Shown one piece after another: positions 1 to 7,176 of a DNA stretch of 64,000 nucleotides (its first letter is position 1; the number at the start of each line of letters is the position of its first letter). A program made the position numbers and the translations under genes. The notes beneath the pieces are model-generated. The model was not told the origin of the DNA. It did no database searches and saw nothing but the letters and a program-made list of their open reading frames with translations. Origin of the DNA: Verrucomicrobiales bacterium (GTDB taxonomy: Bacteria > Verrucomicrobiota > Verrucomicrobiia > Verrucomicrobiales > DEV007); assembly GCA_029213065.1 (NCBI GenBank), contig JARGPH010000005.1, positions 153,617 through 217,616 on the forward strand, written 5' to 3'.

Positions 1-465
1 AATGATCGTCGGCACCTCCGTCTCATGAATCCACAGAAATCCGCCGTGATGCTCGTCGTGAGCGTGGGCGATCAAGTTCAGTGGATCAATCAGTGGATCT
101 CTCATCCTCGCCCACAGATCCGGGTCCTCGGCTTGCCGGATCAGCTGCGCGACATAACCGCACATGAGCCGACTCTTGAACACTCGGGAGAATTTGACCT
201 TCCGGCGACTATATCTGACCCGGAAGTGGCTCTCTCGTCCTTTCTCCTTGCACGGAGACACGTAGGGGAAGCCCGCGGACCGGATCTTGCCCTTTACCAG
301 CTTTCTGTGGCAGAGGGGAGTCTTGGTCTCAATTGGCCGACCATTCTTATCCACCAGCCCCTTCCCGGTGTCCGGATCTCTCGCGTATCTGCGACGGTTG
401 GTTTGTTCTACTATCCTGGGCGGTGGAATAGGTGGCTCCAGGATGCCCTTACTTAAGTCGATCAT
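1..465 (-). CDS. Hypothetical protein, 5' part only (runs off left edge)
   Basis: Reading the minus strand from the ATG at 465 gives 155 codons with no stop down to base 1, so the C-terminus lies outside the window. The protein starts MIDLSKGILEPPIPPPRIVE and is rich in Arg and Lys (motifs RRYARDPDTGKG, RYSRRKVKFSRVF), followed by a His-rich stretch (AHAHDEHHGGFLWIHE). Codon choice and composition look coding, whereas the overlapping plus-strand frame (25-456) looks like its shadow. The basic composition would suit a nucleic-acid-binding protein of the mobile element, but I do not recognise a family. No clear Shine-Dalgarno precedes the ATG. Confidence 0.6.
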   Translation of the reverse strand, partial: MIDLSKGILEPPIPPPRIVEQTNRRRYARDPDTGKGLVDKNGRPIETKTPLCHRKLVKGKIRSAGFPYVSPCKEKGRESHFRVRYSRRKVKFSRVFKSRLMCGYVAQLIRQAEDPDLWARMRDPLIDPLNLIAHAHDEHHGGFLWIHETEVPTII

Positions 466-560
466 TTTCTATGAAGTTTGGTATTTGGCACTTTTTTGCT
501 GAGTGCGCTGAAGTTCGGCGAGACGACAGATTGGTGCCGTCTCGCCGGGTTATCATGATC

Positions 561-1469
561 TCAGATCAGCCGCTTCGGCTCGGTTAGGAGCAAAATTTTA
601 AGCGATTCCACGACAGGGATGAAGTCCGCCCGCTGCGGTCTTGGTGCAGCGGTCCAACTCCCGTTTACCGCATCCATCAATCCCAAGAACAGTAACTGTT
701 TTCGGAGTGCCGTATCTTTTTCGGAGCTATTTGCTGCAAAAGAATTCATAGCTTGTTGAACGTGCTCCGGTTTTATAGGATAAGACTCCTCCCACGGTTC
801 CGTGGTGGTGTGAGTTTCTCCATTAATGAGGACAAATCTCCCGGGTTCTTGGGCAGAGTGAGTATCCACAATACTAGAAGTAGGGCTTGCCGATTGCTCG
901 TTACCATCGTCCTGAGGGGGGGCTGTATCGCCGTCTGGCTCTGGGATCCGTGATTCAGAAGCCTCCGTCTCTGCAACAGAGGTGTCGTTTGTCGCGGGTG
1001 ATTCGGAACTTTGCACATCATCCTCAGGAGCCTTGATCTCCAACTCGTTGTTTTCCTTGTTGTCTCCTAAATTACCGGAAGCAGCGCGGATAATACCAAG
1101 AGAATCAATGAGTCCGATTTTTCGGAGTTGGCCTGAGTCATCTTTCAACAAGTTGCGGTTGTCATAGATGCGCTTGTAGTTGCTCGCGCTTCTGGGGTGA
1201 ATACCCAGCGTTGAATCGAGGTAGTTTGTCCAGGATCCATGCTCTAGCCTTTCTTTGAGAAAGGACAAGAGCTCCCCGATTCGAATCGCTTTCTCGAGAA
1301 CAGTCCGCTGAAACCCCTCTAACTCAGAGTGAAGCTTGCGCGCCTCCTCTTCCTTTTCGGTAATTGCTGACTTCTGATCCAGCCCGTTTTTACTCAGGGC
1401 GCCTTGCGGCATCGTTTGATGGTTTTGATGAGGCTCCGTGAAGGAGCCTTCGATATTATTAATTGTCAT
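561..1469 (-). CDS. DUF3102-like DNA-associated protein of the mobile element
   Basis: About 302 residues from the ATG at 1469. The frame stays open upstream to a TTG at 1724, but that extension has no protein-like character, so I prefer the internal ATG (MTINNIEG). Residues about 40-105 form a helical segment with the pattern IRIGELLSFLKERLEHGSW followed by RSASNYKRIYDNR. This resembles DUF3102-type proteins of phages and plasmids, where the fold lies near ParB-like or replication proteins. The middle (about 125-205) is an acidic Ser/Glu/Asp-rich linker, and the C-terminus is a compact helical region. It stands alone on the minus strand, divergent from the 1924 gene. The role is unknown; a partition or replication accessory function is only an inference. 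Confidence 0.6.
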   Translation of the reverse strand: MTINNIEGSFTEPHQNHQTMPQGALSKNGLDQKSAITEKEEEARKLHSELEGFQRTVLEKAIRIGELLSFLKERLEHGSWTNYLDSTLGIHPRSASNYKRIYDNRNLLKDDSGQLRKIGLIDSLGIIRAASGNLGDNKENNELEIKAPEDDVQSSESPATNDTSVAETEASESRIPEPDGDTAPPQDDGNEQSASPTSSIVDTHSAQEPGRFVLINGETHTTTEPWEESYPIKPEHVQQAMNSFAANSSEKDTALRKQLLFLGLMDAVNGSWTAAPRPQRADFIPVVESLKILLLTEPKRLI

Positions 1470-1923
1470 TGTGTTAGTTGTATAGGGTAACCAACACCGA
1501 AGCAGACTAAGAGGGCGATCGATGACATCGATTAGACCAGTCCGAGAAACTCGAACGGCGAACACCATAACCCAGCCTGAAAACCTTCGGTGAAGGATTC
1601 CAAGTTTAAAAATTGGGTTAGTGGTTACTGGTCTTAGCGCCGGGCTCTCATCGTATCTCCCTCTCGGAGGGAGCAGTTCAATGGGATAGGGCGGTTTCCC
1701 GCCGACGCCTGATACCAACTTCAAAGTACAGGAAGTTGCCCTGCTCGTAATAAATCTGAATTCGAAGAATCGTCAAAATATTTCTTCTGAAAAATCAAAA
1801 CGGAAATCATTTCCTTTTTGAACTGGCTTTGTAGGTGAAAAACCACCCCCAAACTGCCATAATACTTTGAGTCGGCGGCCTAGCTGTCAGCGGCTCGATT
1901 TATCACCTCAAATCATAGAGAAA
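1470..1923. other. Intergenic region between divergent genes
   Basis: About 450 bases that should carry promoters for the minus-strand gene at 1469 and the plus-strand gene at 1924. The right half (about 1740-1865) is AT-rich and contains TTGAAC near 1819 and CATAAT near 1858, but their spacing is not canonical. I see no confident gene here. In-frame TTG extensions of both neighbours enter the region but do not look like protein. Confidence 0.4.
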
Positions 1924-2130
1924 ATGCCCCAAAATCGGCACTATTCTCCCGCGATTGATCGGTTTCTCGTCTGTGCTCTCTACCACGAGGCCAGGGCAAG
2001 ACGCATTCCCATGACGCGGCTCGTCAATGAGCTGCTTCGGAAGGCTTTGTCCGGCTCAAGTGGCTGGCTTCAGGCCGAGAAACAACGATCAACGCGGGAT
2101 TCACCCCATCAGGATCACGCTCCGTCGTGA
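1924..2130 (+). CDS. Small ribbon-helix-helix-like protein
   Basis: 68 residues from the ATG at 1924; a TTG at 1867 in the same frame is less convincing. The centre has the alternating pattern of Arc/MetJ-type or plasmid copy-control proteins: a short beta-like segment (HYSPAID), then a helix (FLVCALYHEARARRI), then PMTRLVNELLRKAL. The tail is polar and probably disordered. It is followed after 27 bases by a strong intrinsic terminator, which supports a transcribed gene. If the fold is right it would be a small transcriptional regulator or antitoxin-like DNA binder; no toxin partner is visible beside it. Confidence 0.45.
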   Translation: MPQNRHYSPAIDRFLVCALYHEARARRIPMTRLVNELLRKALSGSSGWLQAEKQRSTRDSPHQDHAPS

Positions 2131-2157
2131 TCAGTCACCCAACCCTCAGGCACGACG

Positions 2158-2186
2158 AAGCCCGGCTCAATGAGTCGGGCTTTTTT
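2158..2186 (+). terminator. Intrinsic terminator after the 1924 gene
   Basis: The inverted repeat AAGCCCGGCTC / TGAGTCGGGCTT has a short AA-centred loop and is followed at once by six T residues (2181-2186). It lies 27 bases after the stop codon at 2130 and 40 bases before the next gene. Confidence 0.85.
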
Positions 2187-2228
2187 GTGTCCTGACATCA
2201 CCTAAAACAACGAAAGGAAATACAAAAA

Positions 2229-2747
2229 ATGGCAATCAAACTCATCGGCAACTATGCCAAACGACTCGGCCTCCCCGGCTACTCCAGTCATCAGTTTTCT
2301 GTCTCGATTGAGACCGAGCTGACTGACAGCGGAGACATCCAGGGCGAGGCCACCCGGATCTATCATCTGCTGCAAGACGCAGTCGATCGTGAGATTCAAA
2401 TAACCGGCTTCGTGCCGGATGAAGCATACGGACTCTCGAATGGTTCATCCCATTCCGGTCCCTCTCCTAACGGAAACGGCAACGGCCGCTGGTCATGCTC
2501 CGACAAGCAGAAGGAACTCATCCTGAAGCTGGTCACCGAGCATGACCTCGATCGCGACGTCATAGAGCAAATCGCTCTCGATCGGTTCGGGAGTGGCGTT
2601 AAACAGCTCAACAAACTCCAGGCTTCCGGCCTCATCGGAGAACTGATCGAGCTGGCCAACACCACGCCCCGGAATGGCTCGAAACCACAAGGCTCGAATG
2701 GCCGCAACGGTCACCGGGCTTCTAACGGGAAAGGAGGTCGCTCATGA
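2229..2747 (+). CDS. Single-strand annealing/recombination-associated protein (putative)
   Basis: 172 residues with a good AAAGGAAA ribosome site upstream. The N-terminal 60 residues (LGLPGYSSHQFSVSIETEL...) form a conserved-looking domain of the kind I associate with mobile-element proteins. A Gly/Asn/Ser linker follows (about 72-86). Residues about 88-145 (SDKQKELILKLV...DRFGSGVKQLNKL) resemble the small helical domain often found at the C-termini of Rad52/RecT-type annealing proteins and their accessories. The tail is again Asn/Gly-rich. Its stop overlaps the ATG of the nuclease gene by four bases (ATGA), so the two are translationally coupled and probably work together on DNA ends. No catalytic residues are evident. 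Confidence 0.7.
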   Translation: MAIKLIGNYAKRLGLPGYSSHQFSVSIETELTDSGDIQGEATRIYHLLQDAVDREIQITGFVPDEAYGLSNGSSHSGPSPNGNGNGRWSCSDKQKELILKLVTEHDLDRDVIEQIALDRFGSGVKQLNKLQASGLIGELIELANTTPRNGSKPQGSNGRNGHRASNGKGGRS

Positions 2748-3556
2748 TCGCGGCCCCTTTGCCTGCTCTGGCACCGCCCAGCGATCCTGAGTCTGGGCCC
2801 CTCGACTATGTCTCAGCCTCCCGGCTGAAGTGTTGGCAGGAATGTAGGCTCAAGTTCTACTTCCGCTATGTCGAGAGGATCACCTCTCCCACCAACCCGG
2901 CGCTCTTTGTCGGCAAGGCCGTGCATCATGTTCTCCAGCAGTGGAACCTCGCCCGATGGCGGGGGGAGGCTGCAGATGCCGAAACCCTCAAGCCGGGCTT
3001 CTCCGCCTATTGGGAGGACGCGCAGGCTGAGGAGGAAATCGACTGGTCCGGCAAGGAGGATGAGCACCGACAGAAGTCGTGGACCATGCTCGAACATTAC
3101 TTCGAGCACACGCCCATTCCTTTGGAGGAAAAGCCACAAGCCGTCGAGGTCATCGTGGATCGAGATCTCGAAGCGCATGGCTTGCCACCACTGCGGGGAG
3201 TGATCGACCTGGTTCGAGCCGGAGGGTGCATCGTTGATTTCAAGACGAGCGCCCGCACTCCGGCCCAAAAACTCGCTGGCCATCTCCACGAGACCCAGCT
3301 CACCACCTACGCCTTGCTCTATCGTGAGGCGACCGGTGAAGAGGAAAGCGGCTTCGAGCTGCAATTCCTCATCAAGACAAAGCAGCCCAAGTTGATCGTG
3401 ACCAGCCTGCCCCCGGCGAAGCCGGATCAGGTGCGTCGCTTTCTCCATCTCATGGAAAGCCTTGTCGAAGGAGTCGAGCGGGAGGATTTCATACCGTCGC
3501 CCGGCCTGCAGTGCAGTTACTGCGATTACCAAACTCAGTGCCAGTCCTGGCGCTGA
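2744..3556 (+). CDS. PD-(D/E)XK nuclease, RecB/Cas4/AddB-like with Fe-S cysteines
   Basis: 270 residues. The catalytic core reads GVID (D155), then IVDFKTS (D165, K167), then QLTTYALLY (Q185, Y189), with a His at 61/62 as in the RecB nuclease family. Cysteines at 30 and 34 and a C-terminal CSYCDYQTQC cluster (257, 260, 266) match the staple that holds a 4Fe-4S cluster in AddB and Cas4. The family cleaves or resects single-stranded DNA ends, usually during recombination. No helicase domain is fused, so this is a stand-alone nuclease. The ATG overlaps the preceding stop codon. On a mobile element the likely role is replication-recombination with the annealing protein upstream; a defence role is possible but unsupported. 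Confidence 0.9.
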   Translation: MIAAPLPALAPPSDPESGPLDYVSASRLKCWQECRLKFYFRYVERITSPTNPALFVGKAVHHVLQQWNLARWRGEAADAETLKPGFSAYWEDAQAEEEIDWSGKEDEHRQKSWTMLEHYFEHTPIPLEEKPQAVEVIVDRDLEAHGLPPLRGVIDLVRAGGCIVDFKTSARTPAQKLAGHLHETQLTTYALLYREATGEEESGFELQFLIKTKQPKLIVTSLPPAKPDQVRRFLHLMESLVEGVEREDFIPSPGLQCSYCDYQTQCQSWR

Positions 3557-3584
3557 TTCATCCCTAACCAAAACAGCAGGACGA

Positions 3585-3617
3585 AAGGGCCGGTTGCCGA
3601 CGAGGTGACCGGCCCTT
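3585..3617 (+). terminator. Strong intergenic hairpin (terminator or attenuator)
   Basis: AAGGGCCGGT at 3585 pairs perfectly with ACCGGCCCTT ending at 3617. Wobble and CC/GG pairs extend the stem around a GACGA loop to about 14 bp. No T-run follows, so a factor-independent terminator is uncertain; a partial terminator, RNA-stability hairpin or protein-binding site is equally possible. It overlaps the upstream GTG of the next reading frame, which supports the later ATG at 3644. Confidence 0.5.
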
Positions 3618-3643
3618 CCTGCGTACAAACCCAAACTAACATC

Positions 3644-4420
3644 ATGATACAAACCCTTGAACCTATCACTCTCCCGAGGCCCGCAGCCACGAAGGGCATG
3701 CTCCTTCACTGCGGTGCTGAAACCGTCGACCGCGAGGTCGTCTTCGACACGGCCACTCCCATGGCCACCGAAACCTGGTATCCTTTGCCGCATCGCGATC
3801 TCATTCACGAGGTCGAGGGACAGCTTGAGTATGCCGGGTTTCAACTCACCGCCGAATCACACGCTCTCAGTCATGAGGGTGATCGCTACTTTGGCGTGTT
3901 TGAAGTGAGTCTTCCTGATCGTTCGATCGAGGACTACCAGTGGATTGTCGGGCTGCGTAACAGCCATGACAAATCCTTCCCCGCCGGCCTTGTCGCCGGG
4001 ACCCATGTCCTCTGCTGCGACAACATGGCCTTCACCGGTGAGGTGAAGATCAGCCGCAAGCACACCCGCTTCGCGGTCCGGGATCTTCGTCACCTCACGG
4101 CACGTGCTGTGGGTCAACTCGGCGACCGGTTCCGAGGTCTCGATGAGCGCATTGCCGCCTATCGGGATCGCTCACTGACCAATCCGAAAGCTCACGACCT
4201 CATCGTCAAAGCGATCGATTGCCGGGCAGTCACCGTTACCCAGATCCCCAAGGTGCTTGAGGAGTGGAGAACGCCGTCTCATGACGAGTTCTCTCCCCGC
4301 AATGCCTGGAGTCTCTTCAATGCCTTCACCGAGGCACACAAGGGACTCAACCCCAACACCATCGTCGCCCGGAGTCAGGCCCTGCATGGGCTCTTCGACG
4401 GGCTCGTTGGTCTCAACTAA
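3644..4420 (+). CDS. DUF932 (phage/plasmid-like) protein
   Basis: 258 residues from the ATG at 3644 (MIQTLEPITL). An upstream GTG at 3605 lies inside a hairpin and is rejected. The conserved block GLRNSHDKSFPAGLVAG followed by VLCCDNMAF is characteristic of the DUF932 family (TIGR03299-type), common on plasmids, phages and integrative elements. The molecular function is unknown; it tends to occur with recombination and replication genes, as here behind the annealing protein and nuclease. The C-terminal third is helical (NAWSLFNAFTEAHKGLNPN). A hairpin follows the stop. Confidence 0.85.
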   Translation: MIQTLEPITLPRPAATKGMLLHCGAETVDREVVFDTATPMATETWYPLPHRDLIHEVEGQLEYAGFQLTAESHALSHEGDRYFGVFEVSLPDRSIEDYQWIVGLRNSHDKSFPAGLVAGTHVLCCDNMAFTGEVKISRKHTRFAVRDLRHLTARAVGQLGDRFRGLDERIAAYRDRSLTNPKAHDLIVKAIDCRAVTVTQIPKVLEEWRTPSHDEFSPRNAWSLFNAFTEAHKGLNPNTIVARSQALHGLFDGLVGLN

Positions 4421-4453
4421 ACCCCAACCCAATCCTCCCGGAAGTGGGAACGA

Positions 4454-4490
4454 CGAAGCCGGTTTTGTCTCTCACGGCAGATCGGCTTCG
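4454..4490 (+). promoter_or_regulatory. Intergenic hairpin
   Basis: CGAAGCCG (4454-4461) pairs with CGGCTTCG (4483-4490) around a 21-base loop. It follows the DUF932 gene and is preceded by AACGACGAAG, similar to sequence before the hairpins at 2158 and 3585. Function unknown. Confidence 0.35.
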
Positions 4491-4515
4491 CCCGTTTTCG
4501 GGAAAACCCAAACCT

Positions 4516-4842
4516 ATGAAATCACATCCTATGAAAATCATCCTCATCACCCTGGCCTTTGCCTTGCTGTCCGTCACCTCGACGAGTTGCAGCCTCAAGG
4601 CCGAAGAACCTCCGGCAACCGTTGAAACCTCTCCGAAGCCTGACCCGGTCAAGATCCTCGAAGAGCGGATTCAGACCGAGCGGGAGCTTCGTGTCGAAGC
4701 CCAGCAGGAAGCCTCGGATGAGGCGCTCCTACGGGAACGGTGGCAGCTCGCATCCATTGCCCTCTGCCTCCTTGCCCTGGTCGCCTTCCTTGGCGGCACC
4801 ACCATCGGATCCCGCGGAAAACGTCATGCAGCCATTGCCTAA
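4516..4842 (+). CDS. Small predicted lipoprotein with C-terminal membrane segment
   Basis: About 108 residues from the ATG at 4516; a second ATG at 4531 starts directly at the signal peptide and may be the real start. The signal peptide ends in a lipobox-like STSC (LLSVTSTSC). A Pro/Glu-rich linker and a short coiled-coil-like segment (ILEERIQTERELRVEAQQE) follow, then one hydrophobic helix (LASIALCLLALVAFLGG) and a basic tail (GSRGKRH). Its 3' end overlaps the next gene, so the two are probably co-translated. The overlapping arrangement and Lys-poor, Glu-rich stalk recall small lysis (spanin-like) or conjugation accessory proteins, but this is only an analogy. Confidence 0.55.
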   Translation: MKSHPMKIILITLAFALLSVTSTSCSLKAEEPPATVETSPKPDPVKILEERIQTERELRVEAQQEASDEALLRERWQLASIALCLLALVAFLGGTTIGSRGKRHAAIA

Positions 4843-5347
4843 ATCCCCCTTCGAGGAAGAGGACTTGGCGGGATGGCAAGATCACGCTCCCGTTGCATCC
4901 GATCGACGCTCCAGGCCCCTGCGAATGCTCGGGCGTTTCTGGAACCCGGCTCCCGTGCCTCCACCCCAAATCGATCCCCATCTCGATGAATTGAGTTGGC
5001 CGGAGCGATCCGGAGAAGTGATCAGCTTTGCCCTGCTCTCCTTGGAGTGTTGGCTGAGCCGGGGCGGGGTGCTTCGTGAATGGCTGCGACTCAATCTCTG
5101 GCTCGCGGTCATGTTCACCTTGTTCGCAGTGCTCCTGGTTCCGCCGGTAACGGCTCTCCTCAAGGGCGCGGTCGAATGGTCCGCCTTAGGCAGTGACATC
5201 GTCGAGAACGTCACTACTGCGATCATGCGGCTTCCGCCAGTGGTGCTCGCTCTCGCGACGCTCCTGCTCGTGATCAAGCTGCTACAACGTCACTGGCTTC
5301 GCCGTCGGCGACAGTCTTCACCCTATGAGGAGGAGCGCTATCAATAA
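4826..5347 (+). CDS. Membrane protein of unknown function
   Basis: 173 residues from the ATG at 4826, overlapping the end of the preceding gene by 17 bases in another frame. The N-terminal 60 residues are soluble and Pro-rich (FWNPAPVPPPQ). Two hydrophobic helices follow (about 94-120, WLAVMFTLFAVLLVPPVTALL; about 140-160, PPVVLALATLLLVIKLL) and a strongly basic end (RHWLRRRRQ), so the C-terminus is probably cytoplasmic. The longer open frame upstream of this ATG reads as a shadow of the lipoprotein gene. No family recognised. Confidence 0.55.
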   Translation: MQPLPKSPFEEEDLAGWQDHAPVASDRRSRPLRMLGRFWNPAPVPPPQIDPHLDELSWPERSGEVISFALLSLECWLSRGGVLREWLRLNLWLAVMFTLFAVLLVPPVTALLKGAVEWSALGSDIVENVTTAIMRLPPVVLALATLLLVIKLLQRHWLRRRRQSSPYEEERYQ

Positions 5348-5376
5348 CCCCATAACCAAACCAAAAACAAACAACC

Positions 5377-6831
5377 ATGAAATCCACCCCATCCCTGGCG
5401 GTCAGCGCGGGCGACTTGCGTCCAGCCCTGACCGCACTCGGTAAGGTGAGAAAGAGAGGCAAGGCAGTTCCTGAAGAACTGCAGCATCTCCAAGTCGAGA
5501 CGGTGGGCCGGAGTTCGCTCCGGCTCACCGCGACCGACGGCGAGACCTTTCTTTCCCTCACCCTGCCGACCATCTCACCGGAGAAGAGAGAACCGTTTCT
5601 GGTTCGCTTCGATCGTCTCCAATCGTCCCTCCGGGGCGCCCGAGTCGACGAGGCTATAGCTCTCCGACCGGTGAAGACTCCGCCGGCGTCTCTGTATCCC
5701 CAGTGTCCGATTGTCCGGAGCAAACCCATCGAACTCGGCCCTGCCGCAGTCGAGGCGTTTCATCACGCCTTTGGCTCAACCAGTCAGGATCCGAGTCGTT
5801 ACGTGCTGCAAGGGGTTCACCTCGATCCGAAAGGAAAAGGAGGAACCCGCTTCATCGGCACCGATGGACGGCATTTGTTCCAGAGTCATCTATTCCCAGT
5901 CAAAGGCCTGAAGGAATCGATCATTCTCCCGGCAGTGGCGGCTCTCGCCAGTCCCGCGTTGAAGAAGGCTGATACCTGGAAACTCCGTCTTTCTCAGGGC
6001 AGAAAGTGCGCTTCCCCGATCTTTCAGATTCAGGGAGCCAATTGGTGCCTGACCGGCAAGCTGATCGAGGGAAACTATCCCACGTATCAGCAGGTCATCC
6101 CGCCCGACTCGGGCTTCAAAGCCCGGGTCACCATCCCCGTGGATCTCGGCAATGAGTTGATCAGAGTTCTCCCGGGGCTACCCGGTCGAAAACTTTCGAA
6201 CCACCCCGTCGCCCTTCGTCTCGCGGAGTCATCCGTGAGCGTCCTCGCAAGACCGACTGACAGCGCTCCGTGTGAGGAACTCATTCTGTCATCGGCTCAG
6301 AAAACGGGTGAGAACCACACTGTGTTCGTGAACCGGGATTATCTGTCTCACGCTCTGAGATGTGGGATGACAAAGATTGAGATAATCGATGAGAACACTC
6401 CTATGAAATGCACTGGCGACTCCGGTATTCTGATCATTATGCCGGTTCGATCCCTCGGAGAAGTGAAGGTCGGACATTCGCGAAGTTTTGGTCCCGGTCG
6501 GACTGAGAAAATCTCTGAGATAAAACGTGAAAGTCTCCGATCAAAACTGAGACCTCGCCGTGAAAAACTGAGAGCCAAACCCGAATCGCCGAGATTCAAA
6601 AAGAGAACCCCAACCCCCATACTGATGAAGAAACCATCCCCTGATCAGAAAACGGCTGAGAATCCCGATGAGAAAATCGCGGAGATTAAATCAGCCCTCA
6701 AAGTGGCCGCCTCCGGGCTCGCCGAGTTGACCGCCTGCCTCCGGGCATCGCGTCAGCATCAACGCCAGACCGAGAAAGAAGTTCGGTCGGTGAAGAAGAC
6801 TCTGCGGAGTCTTCGACAGGTCGAGTTGTGA
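5377..6831 (+). CDS. Beta-sliding-clamp (DnaN-like) paralogue with basic tail
   Basis: 484 residues from a clear ATG. Residues 1-360 follow the DnaN layout. KLIEGNYPTYQQVIP (228-242) corresponds to the second-to-third domain signature of bacterial clamps, and GDSGILIIMPVRS (347-359) corresponds to the C-terminal end of DnaN. TDGRHLF and TATDGETF match repeated clamp strands. An added tail (about 365-484) is very basic and Pro/Ser-rich, then forms a probable coiled coil ending LTACLRASRQHQRQTEKEVR. DnaN proteins are usually near 370 residues, so the tail is an addition. Clamps tether polymerases and nucleases to DNA; an element-encoded copy could serve its replication or recombination genes. 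A terminator follows the stop. Confidence 0.85.
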   Translation: MKSTPSLAVSAGDLRPALTALGKVRKRGKAVPEELQHLQVETVGRSSLRLTATDGETFLSLTLPTISPEKREPFLVRFDRLQSSLRGARVDEAIALRPVKTPPASLYPQCPIVRSKPIELGPAAVEAFHHAFGSTSQDPSRYVLQGVHLDPKGKGGTRFIGTDGRHLFQSHLFPVKGLKESIILPAVAALASPALKKADTWKLRLSQGRKCASPIFQIQGANWCLTGKLIEGNYPTYQQVIPPDSGFKARVTIPVDLGNELIRVLPGLPGRKLSNHPVALRLAESSVSVLARPTDSAPCEELILSSAQKTGENHTVFVNRDYLSHALRCGMTKIEIIDENTPMKCTGDSGILIIMPVRSLGEVKVGHSRSFGPGRTEKISEIKRESLRSKLRPRREKLRAKPESPRFKKRTPTPILMKKPSPDQKTAENPDEKIAEIKSALKVAASGLAELTACLRASRQHQRQTEKEVRSVKKTLRSLRQVEL

Positions 6832-6854
6832 GCGGCACTACCACAGGAGTTCCT

Positions 6855-6890
6855 GCCCCGGCCCCCGGGTCGGGGCGGGGCTCTTTTTTT
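6855..6890 (+). terminator. Intrinsic terminator of the clamp operon
   Basis: GCCCCGGCCCC pairs with GGGGCGGGGC (one bulge) and is followed by CTCTTTTTTT. It lies 24 bases after the clamp stop codon and separates the DNA-metabolism module from the TIR genes. Confidence 0.85.
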
Positions 6891-7176
6891 AGCTATCAGG
6901 TGTCTAAAGCTCTATTTTGAGCCTTACCCTTCCAGCAGGATGGAATCTCTTTACCGCCCCTGTTCGCCTGAGCCACCCCCAACGGAAGCGGAGCCGACGG
7001 GCTAAGGCTGCTTTCTGTCTAATTACGCGAGTTCACTGTTGCCAAAGCGAACTCAATCCTTGTAAAACCGGGAAACATATACGGATTTCAACAAATAAGG
7101 AATGCGTGTTAGACCGAATTTTACTATTACTTTGTTATTTCACACTTCCGCTTAATACACTGTTAGGCTTCGAAAC
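6891..7176 (+). other. Leader region of the TIR cluster, with an attC-like inverted repeat
   Basis: No convincing gene. GTCTAAT plus ACGC (7017-7028) and GCGTGTTAGAC (7104-7114) can pair over 11 bp with one bulged T and enclose about 75 bases. This resembles an integron attC site (R'' RYYYAAC, R' GTTRRRY) but lacks clear inner boxes. A second GTTAGGC lies at 7163, just before the first TIR start codon. A possible promoter is TTGTTA (7132-7137) and TAATAC (7153-7158) with a short 15-base spacer. An open frame at 6917-7189 has no protein-like character. Confidence 0.3.

Noticed and set aside
25..456. Plus-strand open frame of 143 codons at the left edge
   Set aside because: The minus strand carries a longer, more protein-like frame through the same bases and off the window edge; the plus frame has a non-protein composition.
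6891..7176. A gene in the leader of the TIR cluster
   Set aside because: The open frame 6917-7189 has no recognisable start signal or protein-like pattern and overlaps the next gene.
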